Numbered from the stretch's first letter, positions 34,629-42,340 are shown. The stretch is 47,288 bases of DNA from SVEL01 sp045126215 (GCA_045126215.1 JBGVOD010000057.1:1-47288), one strand, 5' to 3'. A program made the numbers and translations. Notes: generated by a model not told the origin, from the letters alone.

Positions 34629-35252
34629 ATGTCAAATTATTATATGTTTAATAAACCTGCTGGAATCGTAACTGCCAGAACAGATACTACTCACAAAACT
34701 GTTATGGACTATTTCAAAGCCGAAAAAAACGCCAACCTCTTCCCCGTAGGAAGATTAGATAAAGATACAGAAGGTTTTCTTATTATTACAGATGATGGTC
34801 AATTCAATAATAAATTAATGTCTCCCGAAAACCATGTAGAAAAAAAATATCTGTTTTTTTCCCTCGGTAAACTCTCAAAAAAGTCAGTAAACACCATAAG
34901 TAATGGTATAATTCTCGAAGGCAGTTCTTCTAAAACCCTCCCTTCAAGATTCGAAAACATCTCTTATATTAATTTTGGTGAAGTACCTGAATATGCCAAA
35001 TGCGGAATATACAATGAAATTTGCAATAATCTCCCAGACACACCTGTTACAATGGGTTATCTAACTATTACCGAAGGCAAGAAACACCAAGTAAAAAGAA
35101 TGTTAAAAGCTTATGGTTGTTTTGTTTTCTATCTTAAACGTATTAGCATTGGTACAATAGAACTTGATTCATCCTTATCTAAAGGACAATATAGAAGACT
35201 TACATCATCTGAACTGGACGCACTTATATCCACTCATAATCTCCACCAGTAA
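34629..35252 (+). CDS. 16S rRNA pseudouridine synthase, RsuA type, without S4 domain
   Basis: A 207-residue RsuA/RluB-type enzyme that begins directly at the catalytic domain (YYMFNKPAGIVTARTDTTHK). The usual N-terminal S4 RNA-binding domain is absent. FPVGRLDKDTEGFLIITDDG carries the catalytic Asp. EKKYLF and TITEGKKHQVKRMLKAYG are the later motifs. AAGGA lies before the ATG. The last 29 bases overlap the end of the convergent zinc-ribbon gene. The target base is probably U516 of 16S rRNA by similarity to RsuA, but this is not proved by sequence. Confidence 0.88.
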   Translation: MSNYYMFNKPAGIVTARTDTTHKTVMDYFKAEKNANLFPVGRLDKDTEGFLIITDDGQFNNKLMSPENHVEKKYLFFSLGKLSKKSVNTISNGIILEGSSSKTLPSRFENISYINFGEVPEYAKCGIYNEICNNLPDTPVTMGYLTITEGKKHQVKRMLKAYGCFVFYLKRISIGTIELDSSLSKGQYRRLTSSELDALISTHNLHQ

Positions 35253-35493
35253 TAGCCAGACTCAAAAGTGTATCCATCTTTTCAACTTCTTCTACTCCCT
35301 CGATGATTTTTATCAGTTTCGCTTTGTTTTGTGACTCTTCAATCGTATCATCAGGACCAATTTCATAATCAAAATTTCCTTCACAGTCAGGACACTCTAT
35401 TCTATCTTCTCTACTTAACGATAAAAATCTGTATCCACACTCCATACATTCATAATATCCACATTTCTCTGTTCCATCAGGTACATAAAACAT
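35224..35493 (-). CDS. Small zinc-ribbon protein of unknown function
   Basis: An 89-residue acidic protein. CMEC (about residues 16-19) and CPDC (about 35-38) form a rubredoxin-like zinc ribbon in the N-terminal half. The C-terminal half is helical and acidic (DDTIEESQNKAKLIKIIEGV). A strong AAGGAGGG precedes the ATG, so the gene is very likely real. It follows the Nudix gene by 21 bases. Its 3' end overlaps the convergent pseudouridine synthase by 29 bases. Family not recognised. Confidence 0.7.
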   Translation of the reverse strand: MFYVPDGTEKCGYYECMECGYRFLSLSREDRIECPDCEGNFDYEIGPDDTIEESQNKAKLIKIIEGVEEVEKMDTLLSLAITGGDYEWI

Positions 35494-35514
35494 ATCCTTT
35501 GCCCTCCTTAAGAT

Positions 35515-36165
35515 TTACTTCCACATATCCGTAACAAAATACATAAGTGCAGCCCATGTATATACGGAATAAAATAAACCTTTATCATCTACACCATCCT
35601 TGAGGTATTTCTTTGCCTCATCTTTTGTAAGAATACAAACTCCATCAAAGCACTCTGTTCCAACCGCTCCATCCTGCGATATCTTTGGCATAGTATCTCT
35701 ATTCAAAACAATATTTATGAGTGCATTGCTTTCATCAGTCATTCCCGGCGTACTAAAAAGAAATGGATTAATTATACCTATCTCATCATTATCACTAAAT
35801 TCTATTCCTGTTTCTTCTAATAGTTCCCTTTTAGCTGTAACAAAAAGAGCATCTTCCATTTCCTTATCTTCCGGATCAATAAGTCCTGCTGGAACACTTA
35901 AAAGAAACTGTCCTGCCGGATATCTGAATTCCTTGCTAAGCAAGAGTCTTGGTTCATCGTCCTTAGTATTTACAACAACTACAAGACTCACAGCATCAGG
36001 AAGCATTGTTTTAAATTCCTCATCTGATTTTATTGCAACCAAATCATCTTTCTCTCTTCTTGTGGCATTAAAATAATGTTTTCCATTTGGTTTCAAATCA
36101 TATACTTTAATGAATTTTGTTTCAAATAATGTTTCAATGTTTTCTTTTTTCATTTCCTGCTTCAT
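35515..36165 (-). CDS. Nudix hydrolase
   Basis: A 216-residue protein with a Nudix fold. The Nudix box is present around PAGLIDPED and TAKRELLEETGIEF, so the catalytic R-E-L-x-E-E-T-G is intact. The spacing between the Gly and the REL part is several residues longer than the consensus. LLLSKEFRYPAGQFLLSVPA before the box resembles ADP-ribose pyrophosphatases. It hydrolyses a nucleoside diphosphate linked to another moiety; the exact substrate is open. First gene of a pair with the zinc-ribbon gene. Confidence 0.85.
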   Translation of the reverse strand: MKQEMKKENIETLFETKFIKVYDLKPNGKHYFNATRREKDDLVAIKSDEEFKTMLPDAVSLVVVVNTKDDEPRLLLSKEFRYPAGQFLLSVPAGLIDPEDKEMEDALFVTAKRELLEETGIEFSDNDEIGIINPFLFSTPGMTDESNALINIVLNRDTMPKISQDGAVGTECFDGVCILTKDEAKKYLKDGVDDKGLFYSVYTWAALMYFVTDMWK

Positions 36166-36290
36166 ATCTTGTCTCGCTTTCTATGTATTACATTCACCAA
36201 TATCAAATGTCGATTTACTAAATCTGTGTATAGTCCACCAGCCGTGTATAGTCTGTCAAACCCACAACACATTTAATTTTTTAAAATTCA

Positions 36291-36327
36291 AAAAACCGAA
36301 AACATCGTTTTACAATGCTTTCGGTTT
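36291..36327 (-). terminator. Terminator of the first tRNA operon
   Basis: AAACCGAAA and TTTCGGTTT flank a partly paired CAT/ATG interior. On the minus strand the stem is followed by six T residues, five bases after tRNA-Lys. A strong intrinsic terminator. Confidence 0.85.
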
Positions 36328-36331
36328 CTAA

Positions 36332-36404
36332 TGAGACATCGGGGATTCGAACCCCGGACAACTTGATTAAAAGTCAAGTGCTCTACCACCTGAGCTAATA
36401 TCCC
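36332..36404 (-). tRNA. tRNA-Lys (TTT)
   Basis: Cloverleaf on the minus strand: acceptor GGGATAT/ATGTCTC with two G-U pairs, D arm GCTC...GAGC, anticodon stem CTTGA with loop CTTTTAA (anticodon TTT), T arm CGGGG-TTCGAAT-CCCCG, discriminator A. CCA is not encoded. Last tRNA of the six-gene operon. Confidence 0.95.
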
Positions 36405-36438
36405 ATGTTCTTATATATATGAACCAGCTGGCCCATAA

Positions 36439-36511
36439 CAGGGCTAGTTGGATTCGAACCAACGTGATGCAGGAGTCAAAGTCCTGTGCCTTACCGCTTG
36501 GCGATAGCCCT
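36439..36511 (-). tRNA. tRNA-Gln (TTG)
   Basis: Acceptor AGGGCTA/TAGCCCT, anticodon stem CAGGA with loop CTTTGAC (anticodon TTG), T arm with GGTTCGAATCC, discriminator G as usual for Gln. The first pair is A-U instead of the more common U-A. CCA is not encoded. Confidence 0.93.
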
Positions 36512-36527
36512 TCATTAATTAATAAAA

Positions 36528-36602
36528 GGTGGATACAGGGATTCGAACCCTGGGCCTCCAGAGCCACAATCTGGCGCGCTAACCAACTGCGCTATACCCA
36601 CC
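36528..36602 (-). tRNA. tRNA-His (GTG)
   Basis: Anticodon stem CCAGA with loop TTGTGGC (anticodon GTG). The extra 5' G(-1) opposite a C at position 73, the identity mark of tRNA-His, is encoded. T arm CAGGG-TTCGAAT-CCCTG. Confidence 0.95.
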
Positions 36603-36632
36603 ATAGGGCCTCCGGGACTTGTCCCTGGATAA

Positions 36633-36706
<74 letters not shown>

Positions 36707-36750
36707 ATATCATATATAGTTTAAAAAATACATCGCTTTCGCAATGCAAA

Positions 36751-36821
36751 AGCGGGTGATGGGAATCGAACCCACGTATCTAGCTTGGAAGGCTAGTGTT
36801 CTACCATTGAACTACACCCGC
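36751..36821 (-). tRNA. tRNA-Gly (TCC)
   Basis: Acceptor GCGGGTG/CACCCGC, anticodon stem CTAGC with loop CTTCCAA (anticodon TCC), T arm with TTCGATT, discriminator U. Short D loop typical of tRNA-Gly. Confidence 0.95.
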
Positions 36822-36835
36822 ATGTTGTGTATAAG

Positions 36836-36910
36836 TCGGGGTGACAGGATTCGAACCTGCGACCTCTTGATCCCAAATCAAGCGCTCTAGCCAAGCTGAG
36901 CCACACCCCG
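36836..36910 (-). tRNA. tRNA-Pro (TGG)
   Basis: Acceptor CGGGGTG/CACCCCG with the C1-G72 pair typical of Pro, anticodon stem CTTGA with loop TTTGGGA (anticodon TGG), T arm GCAGG-TTCGAAT-CCTGT, discriminator A. First tRNA of the operon, about 35 bases after the predicted start of transcription. Confidence 0.95.
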
Positions 36911-36951
36911 GTGTTCTTATATCTCGTCTCGTTTTCCGTGACGCAAGAGTT

Positions 36952-36980
36952 ATTATATATTAACCCTTCAATATTGTCAA
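36952..36980 (-). promoter_or_regulatory. Consensus promoter of the first tRNA operon
   Basis: Minus-strand TTGACA (36975-36980), exactly 17 bp, then TATAAT (36952-36957). Both hexamers are perfect, which is rare and fits strong stable-RNA transcription. Confidence 0.92.
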
Positions 36981-36981
36981 C

Positions 36982-37036
36982 AAAAAAAATAACTTTTTTT
37001 AATTTTTTTTTATTTTTTTTTATTTATTAAAAAAAA
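36982..37036 (-). promoter_or_regulatory. Phased A-tracts upstream of the tRNA promoter (UP element)
   Basis: T runs on the plus strand at 36994-37000, 37003-37011 and 37013-37021 have centres 10 bp apart, i.e. one helical turn. An opposite A run lies at 36982-36989 and another at 37029-37036. Placed at about -40 to -80 relative to the tRNA start, such A-tracts bend DNA and bind the alpha subunits of RNA polymerase. The tract probably also serves as 3' sequence for the upstream yfcE gene. Confidence 0.7.
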
Positions 37037-37068
37037 CACCGTATTTATGGGATCTTCCTGACCTTTTC

Positions 37069-37563
37069 TTACATATATTTTTTTGAAAAACTACACAATT
37101 TATATGTTACATCATTATTTGAATCTATTTCCATAACAATATATGTTGGTATTTTTCCATCCTGTCTTGGAAATGAAATGCTTCCAGGATTAATAACCAT
37201 AATACCATCTACCATTTCGATAACAGGTCTATGTGTGTGTCCAAACATAACCATATCTACTCCACGAGATTTTGCCTCATCAACAATCATCTCAGTTCCC
37301 ATTGAAACATAATAGTTATGTCCATGTGTTAAGAAAACCTGATATCGACCTATCCTAAATTCCATTTCCTTACTTAAATTTGAGAAATAATCATTATTTC
37401 CTCTAACCATATAAACAGGACATTGACATTTTTCACTAATATGCATTTCAGAGCCTTCAACGTCTCCACAATGAATAAGCATATCTATTGGCTGTTCTTT
37501 TTCTATGACCTTATCTAAATTCTCATCATGTCGATGACTATCACTAACAATCAAAACCTTCAT
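37069..37563 (-). CDS. YfcE-type metallophosphodiesterase
   Basis: A 164-residue calcineurin-like phosphodiesterase of the YfcE/MJ0936 family. VLIVSDSHRHDENL (D-x-H), IHCGDVEGS, VRGNNDYFSN (G-N-x-D), LTHGHNYYV and MFGHTHRPVI are the metal-site motifs in order, followed by INPGSISFPR. These enzymes cleave phosphodiesters in vitro; the cellular substrate is unknown. It overlaps rdgB by 20 bases, so the two are coupled. A second member of the family lies at 43315. Confidence 0.92.
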   Translation of the reverse strand: MKVLIVSDSHRHDENLDKVIEKEQPIDMLIHCGDVEGSEMHISEKCQCPVYMVRGNNDYFSNLSKEMEFRIGRYQVFLTHGHNYYVSMGTEMIVDEAKSRGVDMVMFGHTHRPVIEMVDGIMVINPGSISFPRQDGKIPTYIVMEIDSNNDVTYKLCSFSKKYM

Positions 37564-38155
37564 GTCTTAATTTTTCCTTCATTAATTCAAGTGCTTTTCC
37601 TCTGTGACTAATTTTATTTTTCATTTCAGGATCCATTTCTCCTGTTGTCATCTTATATTCAGGAACATACAATAACGGATCATATCCAAAGCCATTAAAG
37701 CCTCTTTCCTCTGTTCCGATATATCCTTCTATTGTTGCTCTTGTTGTTATTACCCTGCCGTCTGGAAATGCTGCAGCAATTACGCAAACAAATCTTGCAC
37801 TTCTTTCTTCCCCGACAGCATTTTTTAAATTATCAATAATAGTTTGATTTTTGATACTATATGGAGTATCTTCACCAAGATATCTTGCTGAATATACCCC
37901 TGGTGCTTTGTCCATATAGTCCACTTCAAGACCTGAATCATCTGCCAGTGTCATCTCCTTTGTTAATTCACAAAGGGCCTTTGCCTTAATAATTGCATTT
38001 TCCTCGAATGTTGTTCCATTTTCATCTATATCAACCTTAATATTAAGATCCTTAAGTGACAATAACTCCACATTTAAATCTTCCATAATCATTCTGATTT
38101 CTTTCATCTTGCCTTCATTTGTTGTTGCAAATATTATTTTTTTCTTTTCGCTCAT
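37544..38155 (-). CDS. rdgB: XTP/dITP pyrophosphatase, RdgB/HAM1
   Basis: A 203-residue house-cleaning enzyme that removes non-canonical purine triphosphates. IIFATTNEGKMKEIRMI is the N-terminal substrate loop, LADDSGLEVDYMDKAPGVYS the central motif with catalytic Asp, and GFNGFGYDPLLYVPEYKMT and KNKISHRGKAL the C-terminal ones. GAGAGGT precedes the ATG. It lies 17 bases after the C1 peptidase gene and overlaps yfcE at its end. Confidence 0.96.
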   Translation of the reverse strand: MSEKKKIIFATTNEGKMKEIRMIMEDLNVELLSLKDLNIKVDIDENGTTFEENAIIKAKALCELTKEMTLADDSGLEVDYMDKAPGVYSARYLGEDTPYSIKNQTIIDNLKNAVGEERSARFVCVIAAAFPDGRVITTRATIEGYIGTEERGFNGFGYDPLLYVPEYKMTTGEMDPEMKNKISHRGKALELMKEKLRHEGFDC

Positions 38156-38172
38156 TTCAAAAACCTCTCGTT

Positions 38173-39876
38173 TTAATTATTAGTAAATCCTTTTAAGCAA
38201 AGATTACATCCGTATTTTTCTTCCACTGATTCCCATATCTTTCCACTGTAGCTTATATATCCTTCACCATCTGATAAATCCACTGAGGAAGACTTATAAT
38301 CCGTGGCGATTTCAACTGCAACAGGTCTCGTTGCATTTGGTGTTGAAATATACATTATTATAGCAAATTTCTTTCCTGATACAAGTTCCACAGCCTTATC
38401 CAATTCAATAGTATAATAACCGGAATTTTTCAGCGTTCCACTTGCAAGTATTTCTTTATCTCCTTCGTTAAAATCCTCAATCCCACTAAAATCTTTACAA
38501 ACAGCTATTTCATAATATGTATCGACATCCGTCGCATAGAATGATACTGCTTTTAAGTATTCAGGTCCTTTAGCTGTATAAACATTTGCAAAATATGCAG
38601 ATTCTCTTTCATATCCAAGATTTCCTCTCCAGCCACACAAATCACTTTGGTATATATTTTTATAATTATCTACATCTTCAACCTTCGTATATACAATATT
38701 ATGAATTCCTATATTTGTATCATAATAAGAAACATAAAACAAACCATTATCTCCGAATTGTTCCCCCCAGCTGTTTTGACAGATAAAAGCACCATTTCCT
38801 TCGAGTTCTAAATTGAAATTTTCCTTTGGATAATTATCATCCCAACCAACAATCACCACTTCATGATTTGGCTTATTCTCACCCATATAGCAATATGCAT
38901 ATGTCTCTTTATTATAATACTTTGATGTGCCATATGAATCAGTTAATGATGTATATAACGAGGTGCTAACACCACCATACTTATACACCATTTTCTTTAT
39001 ACTCTCAAAATCTTTAGCTGGGATTATTTGTACCTCCTGTACATGTTTAACTGGTAACAACGTATTATCTGAAACACCATCACCATATGGATCATTTGCA
39101 GTTAATACAGGCCCCTGCCATGCTGTAAGATATGCCATAGCCATCAGATAATCTCCGCCATCATACTGAGAAATATTAAATGAATTGTTTATTGACATAT
39201 GATCGATTGCAAAATCATACGAATACTCAGGTTCTAAAGTTGTTTCAAGTGCTGTTAAAGCTGCAGATGCCCAACATGTTCCAAAATATCCCTGATTTTT
39301 TACTGAAGGCAATTTTCCTATATCTTTATAACAATAAGAATATGGCAAACTTCTTTCTTTCGGATTTTCATTTACTAAAGTAGCTCTATTTGATGAAATA
39401 TCAAAATTATAGCTATATCCGAAATTTTCAACTATACTTACAAGAGGAACATATATTACCTCTCCTTTTTTTACAGGTGCAACATTTATCGTCTTCTCTT
39501 TATCATTTACAAATATATCGTAATTACCAATCTTCATAACGATTTTTGTATTACCACGTTCAATAACCAGTGTATTGTCATATAGATTAATTGCACAATC
39601 AAAAGATTCTGTTATTAAATCTGTTGGTAACATTATTGACATAGATTCGTCCATATAGATTCGTCCACGTTTTACAACAATCTCTGTACCATCAATATTT
39701 ATTCCAATATCTTTGCTATTTATACTGTTGGTAATAGCCGGATTCCACACTTGTGGTGTCTCCTCAATCTTTCTTTCCGGACTAATATATTCATTTGCTG
39801 TCACATTTACATATCCGATATATAATACAATAACGAATACAAAAAGTATAAATAAATATTTTATCTTTGCTTTCAA
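38173..39876 (-). CDS. Secreted C1 (papain-like) peptidase with CuAO-type N-terminal domain
   Basis: A 567-residue exported protein. A signal or anchor segment (about residues 5-25) is followed by a domain at about 55-168 like the copper amine oxidase N-terminal domain (VPLVSIVENFGY, then FDISSNRATLVN), often a cell-wall-binding module in clostridia. The peptidase domain has Gln195 and Cys201 (NQGYFGTCWASAA), His in PNHEVVIVGWDD and Asn in ICQNSWGEQFGDNG, so the catalytic set is complete. After it comes a lectin-like beta domain (about 430-567). The start codon is TTG with AGGA ten bases before it, two bases after the stop of the methyltransferase gene. Substrate unknown; role in wall or host-protein cleavage is a guess. 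Confidence 0.85.
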   Translation of the reverse strand: MKAKIKYLFILFVFVIVLYIGYVNVTANEYISPERKIEETPQVWNPAITNSINSKDIGINIDGTEIVVKRGRIYMDESMSIMLPTDLITESFDCAINLYDNTLVIERGNTKIVMKIGNYDIFVNDKEKTINVAPVKKGEVIYVPLVSIVENFGYSYNFDISSNRATLVNENPKERSLPYSYCYKDIGKLPSVKNQGYFGTCWASAALTALETTLEPEYSYDFAIDHMSINNSFNISQYDGGDYLMAMAYLTAWQGPVLTANDPYGDGVSDNTLLPVKHVQEVQIIPAKDFESIKKMVYKYGGVSTSLYTSLTDSYGTSKYYNKETYAYCYMGENKPNHEVVIVGWDDNYPKENFNLELEGNGAFICQNSWGEQFGDNGLFYVSYYDTNIGIHNIVYTKVEDVDNYKNIYQSDLCGWRGNLGYERESAYFANVYTAKGPEYLKAVSFYATDVDTYYEIAVCKDFSGIEDFNEGDKEILASGTLKNSGYYTIELDKAVELVSGKKFAIIMYISTPNATRPVAVEIATDYKSSSVDLSDGEGYISYSGKIWESVEEKYGCNLCLKGFTNN

Positions 39877-39878
39877 TT

Positions 39879-41033
39879 CTATTCATTCCTGTTCTTTTTT
39901 GGTGGTTTAGGTCCCATAAACTGATAATAATATGTTTTTATCATACCATTATATATTTTCCTATTTTTTGTAGCTTTTAAACCAATATCTTTTTCTGCAT
40001 TTTCATATGATGTTATCAAAAACATCGACCATGCATCAAGGGCTTTGTATCTTTGTCCAATAATCTCATAAAGTCCAGATAAATTACTCTTCTCTTCAAG
40101 ACGTTCTCCATATGGTGGATTAGTTATTATAAATCCATATTTTTTATTGTGACTTAATTCAGAAACATTTCTGCATTGAAAATGTATCTTATCCAATACT
40201 CCAGCCATATCTGCATTTCTTCTGGCAATCTTTATCATTTCATCATCTAAATCATAGCCCTGTATATCAAGTTCTACATTCATATCAATAATATCGTGTG
40301 CCTCTGAAATTGACTCGTACCATAGCTTCTTAGGTATAAAATTTGTCCACTTCTCAGCTAAAAACTCCCTATTCATACCTGGTGCAATATTAGCTGCCAT
40401 CATGGCCGCCTCAATTGGAAATGTTCCACTTCCACAAAAAGGATCCACTAATATTCTATCCTTATTCCAAGGTGTAAGCATAATAAGTGCTGCTGCCAGT
40501 GTTTCAGAAATCGGTGCTTTAGATGAAAGTTTTCTATACCCTCTTTTGTGAAGAGACTCTCCCGATGTATCTAATCCTATAATTGCCTCATCTTTATACA
40601 TAAACACTCTTATAGGATAACTGTTACCATCCTCGCTAAACCATGTTACACCATATGCTTCTGACATACTTGCCACCATAGCCTTTTTTACAATGCTCTG
40701 GATATCTGAAGGGCTAAAAAGCTTACTTTTAACACTTGATGCTTTAGTTACCCAGAATTTTCCATTTTCAGGAATGTACTGTGACCAGTCAATAGCCTTT
40801 ACATTATCAAATAATTCTGTAAATGTGTATGCTTTAAATCTCCCGGCAACAATCAATATCCTTTCAGCAGTTCTTAAAAAGATATTTGCCCTGACAACTG
40901 CCTCCTCATCACCTTCGAATGTTACTCTACCATCTTCAACAAGTGTCACATCATATCCTAAATCTATAATCTCTTTCTTCAACACCGATTCAAGTCCAAA
41001 ATGACATGGTGCCATTATCTTGTATTTTACCAT
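39879..41033 (-). CDS. THUMP-domain rRNA N2-guanine methyltransferase (RlmL/YpsC type)
   Basis: A 384-residue enzyme. The THUMP RNA-binding domain fills about residues 1-165 (KIMAPCHFGLESVLKKEIID, then RVTFEGDEEAVVRANIFLRT). The methyltransferase domain has LVDPFCGSGTFPIEAA (SAM loop), IQGYDLDDEMIKIARRNADM and IITNPPYGERL (catalytic N-P-P-Y). This is the YpsC group, expected to methylate 23S rRNA guanine 2445-equivalent. GAGAG five bases before the ATG at 41033 sets the start. First gene of an operon with the C1 peptidase, rdgB and yfcE. Confidence 0.9.
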   Translation of the reverse strand: MVKYKIMAPCHFGLESVLKKEIIDLGYDVTLVEDGRVTFEGDEEAVVRANIFLRTAERILIVAGRFKAYTFTELFDNVKAIDWSQYIPENGKFWVTKASSVKSKLFSPSDIQSIVKKAMVASMSEAYGVTWFSEDGNSYPIRVFMYKDEAIIGLDTSGESLHKRGYRKLSSKAPISETLAAALIMLTPWNKDRILVDPFCGSGTFPIEAAMMAANIAPGMNREFLAEKWTNFIPKKLWYESISEAHDIIDMNVELDIQGYDLDDEMIKIARRNADMAGVLDKIHFQCRNVSELSHNKKYGFIITNPPYGERLEEKSNLSGLYEIIGQRYKALDAWSMFLITSYENAEKDIGLKATKNRKIYNGMIKTYYYQFMGPKPPKKNRNE

Positions 41034-41100
41034 TTTATCTCTCTTACTTTCTAACTTCAAAAATTAACTCCTATATATTATACATCATTACCCTTACAAA

Positions 41101-41180
41101 TAACACCACTTTTCATAAATTACCTATTCTATTTAATAAATAACATCACCTTTCATAAATTACCTATTCCATTTAACAAA
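41101..41180. repeat. 40-bp tandem duplication at the end of the rhodanese gene
   Basis: 41101-41140 and 41141-41180 are direct head-to-tail copies, 36 of 40 bases identical; all four differences are C/T. The second copy contains the last codons and stop of the rhodanese gene, the first repeats them outside the gene, including the complement of GGTAATTTATGAAA. Confidence 0.85.
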
Positions 41181-41449
41181 TTATAAACAACAACTCCTCT
41201 TGAAGCTAAATACTTTGCACATTCTAAACTTCTGGCTCCACTTTCACAATATACAACTACAGTATTTCCTTTGAAATTGCTGCAAAGAAGCTTTTCCGCA
41301 GGCATACTGACAGCATTAATGATATGTCTTTCTTTATATTCACTATAACTTCGTACATCTAAAATAACATACTTATTTTTTCTAACTAAGTCCATAAAAT
41401 ATTTATTTCCTATATTTATTATTTTCCCTCTTCTATTTTCAGAAGCCAA
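41153..41449 (-). CDS. Single-domain rhodanese-like protein
   Basis: A 98-residue rhodanese domain. VILDVRSYSEYKERHIINAV is the N-terminal signature and VVYCESGARSLECAKYLASR has the active-site Cys in C-E-S-G-A-R-S. The start codon is TTG with GGGGG eight bases upstream; no ATG in frame fits. Rhodaneses move sulfane sulfur; the natural acceptor is unknown here. The gene's last codons lie in a 40-bp tandem repeat. A 119-base gap separates it from the methyltransferase gene downstream. Confidence 0.85.
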   Translation of the reverse strand: MASENRRGKIINIGNKYFMDLVRKNKYVILDVRSYSEYKERHIINAVSMPAEKLLCSNFKGNTVVVYCESGARSLECAKYLASRGVVVYNLLNGIGNL

Positions 41450-41565
41450 TTCTTTTTCCCCCTTAAATTTTTCCCTGATGATTTTTACTTTTTCCTACTT
41501 GAACATCCATTTTTCGCCTAATTTGTGCAATTTTCAATTTTTTAAATAAAATTTCAAAAAAACGC

Positions 41566-41594
41566 TTGCTTTTTTCGACAATGTATTGTATACT
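41566..41594 (+). promoter_or_regulatory. Candidate promoter of a small RNA
   Basis: TTGCTT (41566-41571), a 17-bp spacer and TATACT (41589-41594) on the plus strand. The -10 is good (five of six), the -35 moderate (three of six). Start of transcription would be near 41601. Confidence 0.45.
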
Positions 41595-41600
41595 TCAATT

Positions 41601-41700
41601 CGTAAAAAGAAATAACCCTTCAAATGTTTCTTTTTATGTTATAACCCCTTATTAATTATTTATACTCCCCTCAAAACAGCACGGTTCGCCGTGCTGTTTT
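41601..41700 (+). ncRNA. Candidate ~100-base regulatory RNA with C-rich motifs
   Basis: A predicted plus-strand transcript of about 100 bases between a promoter and a strong terminator with no reading frame of note. A 9-bp hairpin AAAAAGAAA/TTTCTTTTT (41604-41635) shows ACCC in its loop. ACCCCTT (41644-41650) and CTCCCCTC (41665-41672) lie in likely single-stranded parts. C-rich unpaired motifs like these are the seed of several Firmicutes small RNAs (the RsaE type) that pair with Shine-Dalgarno sequences. Not recognised as a known family. A purely terminator function for the convergent HAAS gene is the alternative. Confidence 0.4.
41673..41700. terminator. Strong hairpin with TTCG tetraloop, bidirectional
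   Basis: AAAACAGCACGG, TTCG, CCGTGCTGTTTT: a perfect 12-bp stem with a stable UUCG loop on the plus strand. T runs on both strands. It can terminate the small RNA candidate on the plus strand and the HAAS protein gene on the minus strand. Confidence 0.88.
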
Positions 41701-41824
41701 ACTTTGTTTCAAAATTACATATTTTTGATTTAGATATTCTTTTTGATTGTGACATTCGAAAATTCTATCGCTATATATTTTCTCGTTATATATTTAATTG
41801 TTATTGTCTATAATTTTAGTTACA

Positions 41825-42340
41825 TTACTTTCGCAGTTCTTCATATATCCATATAAATCCATATATTATTGCAATTGGAACAATCAATTTAAATATAATC
41901 TTAATAACTGTAATGATTACACCAAATACCGCTCCGAGGATAAGAAATAATACCAATAATACCAGTGCTATTTTTGCATATAATTTAATTTTTGGAAAAA
42001 AGCTATTTTCCTCTATATCATTATGATATGCCTTTTTGTAAAAAAAAGTTCCTTTATTACCACTGTTGGTGCTTTCACTATTGGCATACTCATCTGAATA
42101 ATCTTCATATCTGATATCATTACTATAGTTTATGTTTATGCTGTCTCCTGCATCAATAATGCTTTTCGCAATAAGTCTGGGACTTCCCAATTCCTTTATA
42201 ACATCATCCTCTTTTTTGCCATTTATTGCATTCATCGTAATATATTCATCATAATAAGCTACATGCTTCTTTGCATTACTACTACCTATTTCTTCACTTA
42301 ATATTTCAAATAGTATATTTAAAAATTCTTTCTTGTTCAT
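41825..42340 (-). CDS. HAAS/DUF1700 domain membrane protein
   Basis: A 171-residue protein. The N-terminal 65 residues match the HAAS/DUF1700 helical domain: FLNILFEILSEEIG, AYYDEYITMNAINGKKEDDV and IKELGSPRLIAKSII. A polar linker rich in Asp, Ser and Tyr follows, then two C-terminal membrane segments (about 118-165). DUF1700 proteins usually sit beside a PadR regulator and act in signalling; no PadR gene is present here, so the partner is elsewhere or missing. AGGAGG precedes the ATG. Confidence 0.82.
   Translation of the reverse strand: MNKKEFLNILFEILSEEIGSSNAKKHVAYYDEYITMNAINGKKEDDVIKELGSPRLIAKSIIDAGDSININYSNDIRYEDYSDEYANSESTNSGNKGTFFYKKAYHNDIEENSFFPKIKLYAKIALVLLVLFLILGAVFGVIITVIKIIFKLIVPIAIIYGFIWIYEELRK

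Larger units (their letters stand above)
41450..41824. other. 375-base gap holding a possible small RNA
   Basis: No protein gene was found on either strand. The left part (41450-41565) is AT-rich upstream sequence of the rhodanese. The middle holds the promoter, RNA candidate and terminator listed separately. The right part (41701-41824) is the AT-rich 3' region of the HAAS protein gene. Confidence 0.6.

Noticed and set aside
41101..41180. Start of a CRISPR array
   Set aside because: Two head-to-tail copies with no spacer between them; no cas genes in the window.
41624..41644. Six-codon leader peptide (MFLFML) inside the small RNA candidate
   Set aside because: No ribosome binding site precedes it and it overlaps the first hairpin.
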